From Undibacterium_A arcticum (GTDB lineage Bacteria; Pseudomonadota; Gammaproteobacteria; Burkholderiales; Burkholderiaceae_D), in NCBI RefSeq assembly GCF_042660705.1, contig NZ_JBHSUQ010000002.1: a stretch of DNA of 64,000 nt; one strand, written 5' to 3'. Positions within the stretch are counted from its first letter, which is position 1. Each line of letters begins with the position of its first letter. The translations under genes and the position numbers were made by a program. The notes below the pieces were generated by a model. The model saw only the letters and a program-made list of their open reading frames with translations, was not told the DNA's origin and searched no databases. Of this stretch, positions 57,467-64,000 are shown piece after piece.

Positions 57467-57572
57467 TGAATAAATTGGCATCGCAATTTCAACATATTAG
57501 CTTTACCCATAGGCGCGACGCCCCAGGCTTTCCTTGATACTCAACTCATTGGCGCCGAATCAACCTCGCCTG

Positions 57573-57875
57573 TTACTTCCCTGCCCTGCGCTTCGCCGCC
57601 TTCGGATCGACCGCGTCCTTGAAGCCTGCGCCCGCCACGAACTTCGGGACTTTGCCGGCAGGAATCTTGATTTTCGTGCCCTTACTTGGGTTGAATCCTG
57701 CACGCGCGGCGCGGCTCATCTGCTTGAAAGTTCCGAAGCCCACAATACCGACCGTATCGCCTTTCTTGACGGTGGCAACAATGGTCTCAGTGATAGTCGC
57801 AATGATGCGCGCGGCCTCAGCTTTCGACAGTTCATGTTTGGTTGCAATCTTTTCAGCGAGTTCTAAACGATTCAT
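57573..57875 (-). CDS. HU-family DNA-binding protein, copy B
   Basis: MNRLELAEKIATKHELSKAE and the rest match copy A at 25015-25317 with few changes (for example GIVGFGTFKQMSRAARAGF, IPAGKVPKFVAGAGFKDAVD, tail AAKRRAGK). Same AAGG site and the same 5-prime leader up to about 57948. Unlike copy A it has a good terminator. HU dimers, possibly mixed between copies, would bind DNA in the nucleoid. Confidence 0.9.
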   Translation of the reverse strand: MNRLELAEKIATKHELSKAEAARIIATITETIVATVKKGDTVGIVGFGTFKQMSRAARAGFNPSKGTKIKIPAGKVPKFVAGAGFKDAVDPKAAKRRAGK

Positions 57876-58080
57876 GTAAGACCTTAAAGGAAAGAGTGGC
57901 CCGAGGCCACGGAAATGGCTGGATGCATGAAATGCAATGCCAGAGCCTATTCTCTCGCATCTGTTTCCTTGCTGCAAGCAATGACGGATTTACGGTGATA
58001 TGGTGTATTTCGGCCGCACTAATCTGTTGAATTTCACTCTACGTCGCCTAGAACCAGGGCGACATAAGGTCATCTGACTC

Positions 58081-58480
58081 CTACTGCGTGGGCTCTTCGA
58101 GGAAGTTCTGAATTTCCCGAATCAGGTGCATGCGGTTCTTCTCGGTGCCGATCGAATGCGAGCCTTCCGATAACAATACGAGACGCCGCTGCTTAACGCC
58201 GGAAAGCCGCTTGAAAATCTCCTGCGCCATGGCCGGAGGCGTGAGCGCGTCCCACTCACCGACCACCAGCATCGTGGGAGCGCGGATTGCAGCCGGATCG
58301 TACGTTGGTTTGCCTACCGCCCAAAATCCACCGAAGTCCTTCATCGCGCCATTGGGCGAGCGCAGCACGGGCGGCTTGCGTGAAGCCCCGACCGGGTCAG
58401 TGGCAAGGTTTGCCGCCCACCACTTGTCATACCACTCTGTCGGGCTGATCTCCTCGACGCGCTCTTTCGGGATCCCGGCT
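58081..58480 (-). pseudogene. Alpha/beta hydrolase C-terminal fragment
   Basis: The frame reads ERVEEISPTEWYDKWWAANL, IRAPTMLVVGEWDALTPPAM (with the Asp of the triad), RLVLLSEGSHSIGTEKNRMH (with the His) and a normal C-terminus. The nucleophile region is absent: upstream of about 58480 the frame carries sequence antisense to the gene at 58640. It is a truncated hydrolase. Confidence 0.7.
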
Positions 58481-58639
58481 GTTTGAGTCGCTCGCACGCT
58501 CTGTTTGCGGATGTTAAATTTAAAGATGATGTACACGAATGGGCGCCAGTGACTGAAAACAAAGCTTTTTTGAACATGCCGCCGCCACAGTAGGTAACAC
58601 CAAGGCTGGATTTGGCGCACTCCTGTCACTTTTGTGTTC

Positions 58640-58913
58640 TGTGGGGCGAGTATTTCTTCCCGACGCGGTAACGTTACTCGCGCAAGCTTTTGAAAAGTCG
58701 CAAAATCGCGAACTACTGGATGATCCGAATGCGGCATTTCAACTCGAAATTTTGCTGCGCAAGGTCTGCTATGAACACGGAACAAATATTCGTCAACGCC
58801 CCGCATTACACCGTGCAACGCTGGCATTGCTTGACCAACTGGTTGAACACGGCTCACACACGGGCTTCCGTCTCAGGGATTACATCGTTGCACCGCTTCC
58901 TGCAATTTCATGA
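58640..58913 (+). pseudogene. C-terminal fragment of an unrecognised conserved protein
   Basis: VTLLAQAFEKSQNRELLDDP, LLRKVCYEHGTNIRQRPALH and LVEHGSHTGFRLRDYIVAPL PA form a coherent helical C-terminus that ends at 58913. The 5-prime part is missing at the junction with the hydrolase fragment. Function unknown. Confidence 0.45.
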
Positions 58914-59229
58914 CGAAACCGGAAACTTTCCTCATGTATAACCGGCCATATAGATTAGGCGACCATCTTGTAAGTTGGCAAACGAAGTACTGTATATAAT
59001 CGACGAACATAGGAAATTGTTGGCGCCGATGCGTTATCGCTAACTACTGGTTGCGGGTTTCTCGTTCAAGCGGAGTGAAAGCGTTGTGCGAGAGGGCGGC
59101 ATCTGAAGAGCGAGACGTTGTGGCCGTTGGTGCGACGATGTTGGCGCGAAACGGTGGCGGTTTTTCGCTGGAGCGGACGAGCGACATCCTGGCGCGATGC
59201 GCCGATCATGCAAGACAATGGCGCTTGAT
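58914..59229. other. Intergenic stretch
   Basis: No recognised gene. Confidence 0.3.
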
Positions 59230-59700
59230 TAACCCTGACAGAAGTGCCGCAGGTTGATCATCGTATAGGCCAAGGTTTTAAAGGCGTAGTGCAGTTGGCT
59301 GAGGCGCTCGAACCGAAGCAGCAAGCGCCGGAACTTGTCTTCCCAGGCGAACACCCGCTCGATTGTGTTGAACCGCTCTTCAAAAATGTCGGGATCGAAG
59401 AACGGCTTGCGTCCGCGCTTGGATTACTTTCGGCCGCGCGGGTTGGCGTTGATATTGGGGTCATGCCGCGATTGAAAATCGCCTTGCGGTTGAGGCGGCA
59501 ATCGTAGGCGCCATCCAGACTGACGATGGCGCCGCGCAGGGAGAAACCGACCGCGCGGGCGATGCGCATCACCTGCGGCAAGCCTTCGCGCAAGAGCGGC
59601 GATTCATTCTGATTTCCCGGAGCCGCCACAAACGGGGCGATCACGTTGCATTTCCGTTCGCAGAACGCGACGAGCTTGTCGCCCTTCACCCAGGTATGAC
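59230..59700 (-). pseudogene. IS5-type transposase C-terminal fragment
   Basis: GDKLVAFCERKCNVIAPFVA, APGNQNESPLLREGLPQVMR, GAIVSLDGAYDCRLNRKAIF and NRGMTPIS correspond to the second Asp region of an IS5/IS1182-like DDE transposase; a frameshift near 59440 leads to the terminal part in another frame. No N-terminal half. Confidence 0.7.
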
Positions 59701-59822
59701 GTGGTGAATTTTGGGAATCGGATCGGCATCCGGTTCTTTCCCCATGGATTCAAAACGACGCATTAGAATCGCGTCTGCAGCGAACAGCAACTGCGAGCAA
59801 CTGCACTCACCGGAGACCAACC

Positions 59823-60419
59823 TTGAACAAACGCGAATTCCTCGCCACTGCCGCGCTCGGCGCCGCATCGCTGCCGTCGCTGGCGCTGGCCGGTCCAGCC
59901 AAGCGCACCGAGCTTGCACCCGGCCCGACGCTGCTGACCGTCACCGGCGCGATAGGAGCAGGCAATCGCGGTCCGCTCGATCCGGCGCTGGACCAGATGA
60001 TGACAAAGCAGGGCGTAAAATTCGACAAGGCGCATGCATTCGAATTTGCCGCGCTGACCGCACTGCCGGCAGTCACGATCCGGCCGACGCTGGAATACGA
60101 TGGCAAGCCGCACACCTTGCGCGGGCCGCTATTGACCGAGGTGCTGAACGCGACCGGAGCCGCGGCCAATGCGGGCGGCAACATCCTGCTGCGCGCGATC
60201 GATGGCTATGCGGTCCTGGTATCGCTGGCGGACGCGCACAAATATCGCTTTATCGTCGCGACCGAACTTGATGGCCGTCCGATGCCGCTGGGTGGACTGG
60301 GGCCGTTATGGGCGATGGTTGACGCGGACCGTTTTCCGGACATGGCGGCCAAGCCGGTCGCTGCGCGTTTTACCTTGTGCCCGTGGGGTCTGTATCACAT
60401 CGAGGTGCAACGCGGTTAG
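59823..60419 (+). CDS. Exported SUOX-fold (molybdopterin-binding) protein
   Basis: TTG 59823 (MNKREFLATAALGAASLPSL) after GGAGACC; a signal peptide ends ALAGP. The mature part PTLLTVTGAIGAGNRGPLDP, AFEFAALTALPAVTIRPTLE, HTLRGPLLTEVLNATGAAAN and DGYAVLVSLADAHKYRFIVA matches the short stand-alone oxidoreductase molybdopterin-binding family. These usually lack the Cys ligand of true sulfite oxidases and their cofactor use is unproven. 198 residues, intact. Confidence 0.8.
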   Translation: MNKREFLATAALGAASLPSLALAGPAKRTELAPGPTLLTVTGAIGAGNRGPLDPALDQMMTKQGVKFDKAHAFEFAALTALPAVTIRPTLEYDGKPHTLRGPLLTEVLNATGAAANAGGNILLRAIDGYAVLVSLADAHKYRFIVATELDGRPMPLGGLGPLWAMVDADRFPDMAAKPVAARFTLCPWGLYHIEVQRG

Positions 60420-60456
60420 TGGCGTGCCGGCCTGAATTGTGCAGCACCCAAAGAAA

Positions 60457-60487
60457 AAGCGGCGAACTGCCATGCAATGCGCCGCTT
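60457..60487. terminator. Possible weak terminator hairpin
   Basis: AAGCGGCG and CGCCGCTT pair around a 15-base loop 37 bases after the SUOX-fold gene. No T tract follows, so termination is doubtful. Confidence 0.4.
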
Positions 60488-60629
60488 GCTAACGGCTGGC
60501 GTCGACCAGGACACGCAGTTGCACACCACGAAAACCCGTACCGTCGTATATTGCAGAGGGAATCAAAAGGCCCCCGTTTACGTCATTTGCAGTAGTTAAC
60601 AACTTTTTTGCGTAAGTCCTTCTAACACC

Positions 60630-61403
60630 ATGAATTCAATTGACATTCGTTTAGGTATCATCAGTGCGTTGCCTGAAGAACAGGCAGGACTGATAGAGCA
60701 CATGCAGCACGCCCAGTCCATCCCACGCGGCATGCGTGACTTCATTACCGGCAAGCTGTGGGGGGTAAGTTCGGTGTGCGTGGTGTCGCGGATAGGAAAA
60801 GTTGCCGCAGCAGCAACAGCGACGACCTTGATCGAGCGTTTTAACGTCACGCACATCGTTTTCACCGGTGTGGCTGGCGGTGCCGATGGCGACGTCAGGG
60901 TTGGCGATATCGTCGTGGCGAACGGCTTATTGCAACACGATATGGATGCGTCGCCGCTGTTTCCACGGTTTGAAGTGCCGCTGACCGGCTTGAGCTGGTT
61001 TGCCGCAGATCTGTCGTTGACCACGCAATTGAAACACGCGGCGCAGCAATTCCTGCTGCAGGATTTCATGCAGGAAATCAATGACGCCGATCGCGCTGAA
61101 TTCAAGCTGAAAACGCCGCGCCTGCATTGCGGCTTGATCGCCAGCGGCGACGAATTCATCGACTGCGACATCAAGCTGTCGAGCTTGAAACAACATTTGC
61201 CGGCACTGCTGGCGGTCGAAATGGAAGGTGCCGCGGTGGCCCAGGTTTGCCACGAATTCGGCGTGCCGTTTGCGGTGGTGCGGACCATTTCGGATGACGC
61301 GAATGGCGATGCGGCAATCAATTTCACGCGCTTCATCGAGCAGGTGGCGCGCTGTTATGCACGTAATATCCTCCGCCGGTTTTGTGCGTCGCTTGCGCGC
61401 TGA
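60630..61403 (+). CDS. mtnN: 5-prime-methylthioadenosine/S-adenosylhomocysteine nucleosidase
   Basis: MNSIDIRLGIISALPEEQAG with the catalytic Glu region, TLIERFNVTHIVFTGVAGGA with the GVAGG motif, VRVGDIVVANGLLQHDMDAS, LLAVEMEGAAVAQVCHEFGV with the base-contacting Glu, and AVVRTISDDANGDAAINF with the catalytic Asp. The enzyme releases adenine from MTA and SAH, feeding methionine salvage and autoinducer-2 precursor formation in the cytoplasm. 257 residues, intact, single gene. Confidence 0.95.
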   Translation: MNSIDIRLGIISALPEEQAGLIEHMQHAQSIPRGMRDFITGKLWGVSSVCVVSRIGKVAAAATATTLIERFNVTHIVFTGVAGGADGDVRVGDIVVANGLLQHDMDASPLFPRFEVPLTGLSWFAADLSLTTQLKHAAQQFLLQDFMQEINDADRAEFKLKTPRLHCGLIASGDEFIDCDIKLSSLKQHLPALLAVEMEGAAVAQVCHEFGVPFAVVRTISDDANGDAAINFTRFIEQVARCYARNILRRFCASLAR

Positions 61404-61673
61404 TATTTAAATATTGTAAATTATTGGCTCGTCAGGGAAATCTGTGGGTGATTTTTGAGGTATTCCGTGCTGGCGAGAGTCCGATTTTCCGTGAGTAGGG
61501 AAGAAAAGACGATTCGGCTTGGCACCGACTTACCCACCGCGGCGCACGTTCATGGTCTGAATAAGGACCACGTACGCCGCCACGGATAAGTCTACGTTGC
61601 CGGTGGCTCAACGCTCAGACACCACGCCTGCCAGCCGATAGCGCTGTGCCGGGAATGCTGTGTCAGGAAGCCA
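61404..61673. other. Intergenic stretch
   Basis: No recognised gene. Confidence 0.3.
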
Positions 61674-61830
61674 TCAGGAATCGATGGAATTTTCGGCAGG
61701 TTGAGTCGAAGGAGTTTTGAACAGCACCATAAGCTGTTCGCCAGGAATCAGGTCGCGTTTCTCGTAGCACCAGCTTGTCGGCCAGTTGGACAAGTCGGGA
61801 CAGTAGGCGGTCAGGTTCGCCTCCGATAAG
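61674..61830 (-). pseudogene. Coding-looking fragment, unrecognised
   Basis: The minus frame reads EANLTAYCPDLSNWPTSWCY, then EKRDLIPGEQLMVLFKTPST and a stop at 61674-61676. The pattern YCPxLxxWPxSWxY..DL.PGE..L recalls a conserved N-terminus that I have seen beside recombinase-type genes, but this is from memory. No start codon; the continuation is missing. Confidence 0.35.
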
Positions 61831-62106
61831 ACCCTGCGGAATACGCAAAATTCGGCGGAAATAGTCCAATATTACCGACCGGCCGCAAACGACCCAAACC
61901 GGTCTGTCTTGCTTTGCAAAAGCGGACGCTCGACGCCCAGGTTCAAGCCGACGGCGAAGGCCAAATCACCGCTCGCAAGGTATGCAGCGCGGCCCAGGAT
62001 CTGACCAGGAGCCAGAAGGCAGCAACCACAAAGAAGAACGATGATTTGCCTATGGCTGCCAAGCCGGGGAGCGGGCGATGAATAGTGGGCTTAAGTGCAG
62101 CCATAA
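61831..62106. other. Intergenic stretch
   Basis: A plus frame about 61886-62080 is open but unrecognised. Confidence 0.3.
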
Positions 62107-62598
62107 TCACTTCGTCTTGTAGCCTGCCGTTACCTCGTTCTTATGCGCTGCGAAGGCGGCGAGGACTTCTCCCTTTTCACGCGGAGGCACTTTGGCGAAG
62201 TCAAGACTGCGTCCCAGTTCGGCCGCGACCTCGTCGAATTCTTCTGGGGAGATCTTGAGGTCACGATGCGCCGCCTCAAGGCCCAAATGAGTTTTACCCG
62301 GCTTTGTTGGCGAGAATTTGAACGGCCCGCCCGTGACCTCGCAGACCCACAGGGTTCGCATGAACTTGAGGCCCGGCAACCTGTCCAGGTTCTCCGTGTG
62401 CCATTTCCTGAGGGCTGGGTTCTTGGAAGTCTTTCCCACGATCGGGTTCTGCACAACCGCGTCGCTAAAGTGGTCAACTACGGCGGCGATAGCGAAGACG
62501 CCGCCAAGCCGTTCATACAGACTCTTCTCGGTCTGTGCAGCCGCTTGCAGTGGCAGTGCCATTGCGAATAGAGATAGTATTGCGATTAACTTCTTCAT
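62107..62598 (-). CDS. Exported group 1 truncated haemoglobin
   Basis: The start is ATG 62596-62598 behind AAGGAG (MKKLIAILSLFAMALPLQAA AAQ), so a signal peptide is present and the frame to 62862 is an overextension. The globin part: KSLYERLGGVFAIAAVVDHF, IVGKTSKNPALRKWHTENLD, VCEVTGGPFKF and LGLEAAHRDLKISPEEFDEV, where the His of AAHRDL is the proximal haem ligand. Group 1 truncated globins bind O2 or NO; export to the periplasm is less common. 163 residues, intact. Confidence 0.9.
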   Translation of the reverse strand: MKKLIAILSLFAMALPLQAAAQTEKSLYERLGGVFAIAAVVDHFSDAVVQNPIVGKTSKNPALRKWHTENLDRLPGLKFMRTLWVCEVTGGPFKFSPTKPGKTHLGLEAAHRDLKISPEEFDEVAAELGRSLDFAKVPPREKGEVLAAFAAHKNEVTAGYKTK

Positions 62599-62756
62599 AA
62601 AAACTCCTTGATATGAATCATCGCGCCGCAAGTTCGACGTGCGAAGAAAGATAGCATGTAAGGCGACGGTAGGTCTTTGCGCCAGCGCACATAGGTGAGT
62701 GACATGCGGGAACCAACTTCTATTTAGATCGAAAAATTTATGTGTATCTCGGGACG

Positions 62757-62795
62757 CTGTCCACCTGTCCACCTGTCCACCTGTCCACCTGTCCA
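62757..62795. repeat. 8-bp tandem repeat, almost five copies
   Basis: CTGTCCAC occurs four times in a row, followed by CTGTCCA. It lies 159 bases upstream of the globin start. Confidence 0.95.
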
Positions 62796-63230
62796 GACTG
62801 CCAATATGCCCGAAATCCGCATCATCACTCGCGTTGCCAATTTTGGCCGAATTAGACATCAATAAAAATCCGTGAAAGGCGTTGAAGCAACAGCTTGTGT
62901 TGCTTGCGCGGATGCGAATGTCCGCTTTGAAGCGAAGGTACGACTGGCCGGTTCTGGCCGGGTGCTGCCGGTCGCAACTATGCCCATTGTCCGCGCCTTC
63001 CGTTGACCTGCATGGTCAATACCAGCGAATTGGCGTTGGAGCGGTCAACATTGACCGGCGCGCATGGTCAACATCACCGACATATGCATTTCTGAACCAG
63101 GCCGCCGATTTTCACTGCTCTTGTTCAATTTCTGAGATCTCACAGAGGGCAACCATTTGCCACGTGTACGAGTAGATCAACGAATTCTGGCACTCTGGAT
63201 CAGAGACGCGTCAGCCCCAACAACCCGGTC
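62796..63230. other. Intergenic stretch
   Basis: No recognised gene between the repeat and the cyanophycinase-like stop. Confidence 0.4.
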
Positions 63231-64000
63231 TCAGTAGATGCTGCCGCCGTTGCCGGTCGAGTTCAATGCGCCATGACTGACGTCGATGGAATATGACCAG
63301 AAATTGGCTGTAACGGCATTGGTTGTCGCGCGCCAAGTGCTGACGTCGAACAAATTTGCCGAGCGTGTCGCGGTCCCCGTCAGGCGATTGACTGGTGTAT
63401 TGGCCATCGTAAAAGTTCCGGTGCAGGACTTGTCAAGCGCCTTGGCCGTAACCGTGCTTGTCGCATCGCACATGGGCGAAGAAATCGTATTCATAAAGTA
63501 GGCGTATCCCGTGACGCCGGGATTGGCGACGATCGATGCCTGGACGTCACCCGTAACAGGCTCCGTCTCAAGCAGCAGCGCGATCTGCTCATTTACCGCG
63601 ATCGCGTGTTCGTTGGTAATCGTCGCTGCGGCAGGAGATACCCAACCGTCAGCCAGGTTGCGGGCCATGAACGCGAGCGTGCGTCCCATGCGGTCACGCG
63701 TGTTGAAATGTGAGTCGGTCACGGTATTGAGTAATACCGACAAGGGCGCATTGCCAAGAACGACTGAAGGCGTGTTGGCCGACCAAAAGTCCTTCTGGAG
63801 ATTCATGTAGGCGTTGTATGGGTTGGCAAGCGCTTGCGCCGAGGTGACCGAGTAGGTCGCTCCTCCCACGTAGTTAAAGTTACCTAACATCATGAGGCCC
63901 GCACTCGTGCCGCCAAATGGGAGTTGTAGTTCCTGATTTGTTGCTGGACCAGATTTTCCAGTAGTGTTCCCTTCCACTGCGCGTAATAAACACTCTGATC
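63231..64000 (-). pseudogene. Cyanophycinase-like S51 peptidase, cut by the window edge and frameshifted
   Basis: At the edge one frame reads DQSVYYAQWKGTLLE, the substrate-side motif of cyanophycinases. A shift near 63915-63940 leads to LPFGGTSAGLMMLGNFNYVG, with the nucleophile Ser in GGTSAG, then DSHFNTRDRMGRTLAFMARN, the conserved D.HF..R.R.GR block. The C-terminal half (AIAVNEQIALLLETEP, TITNEHAI) follows to the stop at 63231. The N-terminus lies outside the window. The family degrades cyanophycin or acts as related serine exopeptidases; a longer extracellular type is suggested by the C-terminal region. Confidence 0.75.

Noticed and set aside
58481..58857. N-terminal extension of the alpha/beta hydrolase frame
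   Set aside because: It is antisense to the coding-looking fragment at 58640-58913 and has no hydrolase motifs; treated as a junction artefact.

Overview
The window looks like a chromosomal segment of a betaproteobacterium, most probably Burkholderiales near the Oxalobacteraceae. This is inferred from protein families and gene neighbourhoods only: HiPIP, acetoacetate decarboxylase next to 3-hydroxybutyrate dehydrogenase, a PHB-depolymerase-type esterase with a CopG regulator, DUF2076, DUF4337, DUF1488, DUF3309, CsbD, ChaB and entericidin. No rRNA, tRNA, CRISPR array or phage structural module was seen. Coding density is low. Many recognisable genes carry one single-base frameshift, often in a short homopolymer, and many others are true fragments, inverted pieces or stop-containing relics. 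The segment is therefore an accessory, decaying region rich in insertion sequences; sequencing error may add to the frameshift count.

Layout. 0-6 kb: mostly minus-strand envelope genes (YihY, HiPIP, DUF2076, small exported proteins, a YXWGXW lipoprotein). 6-11 kb: a Tim44-like protein, then an adc-hbdH operon in which hbdH is broken and partly inverted, a dead patatin, and DUF4337. 11.5-13.2 kb: an IS1380-type element. 13.9-16.5 kb: a membrane GGDEF-EAL sensor split by one frameshift. 16.7-21.8 kb: relics and small stress genes (CsbD, entericidin, ChaB, BON, UmuC, HU, IHF-alpha, AsmA). 21.8-23.3 kb: an intact IS5-type element. 23.5-28.6 kb: a CDF transporter, HU, a hemerythrin-like protein, and a PHB esterase operon with a readable promoter and operator. 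28.7-30.4 kb: a glucan-synthase (GH94) fragment joined to a transposase scrap and a transketolase fragment. 31.5-35.5 kb: CsbD, small hypotheticals, a lipocalin-like protein, a diacylglycerol kinase and IS3 debris.

35.9-38.5 kb: an IS21-family element with 6-bp target duplications, inserted at codon 2-3 of a small gene. 38.7-41.1 kb: stress-type small proteins (CHRD, DUF3309, Cys-repeat protein, CsbD, PRC-barrel). 41.6-45.5 kb: the most coherent module, made of a small conserved protein overlapping a two-domain KaiC-like ATPase, followed by a GGDEF-EAL protein with a 14-residue tandem repeat in its N-terminal region. 45.6-49.4 kb: DUF2252, a PRC relic, a DUF883-like membrane anchor and a decayed integrase. 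49.5-57.9 kb: an Nramp-type transporter, small membrane proteins and lipoproteins, a tyrosine recombinase, DUF1488 and a second HU copy nearly identical to the one at 25 kb. 58-64 kb: hydrolase and transposase fragments, a SUOX-fold protein, MTA/SAH nucleosidase, an exported truncated haemoglobin and the end of a cyanophycinase-like gene cut by the window edge.

Functionally the intact or nearly intact genes point to envelope and osmotic stress responses, polyhydroxybutyrate and acetoacetate metabolism, metal transport, and cyclic-di-GMP plus KaiC-like signalling.
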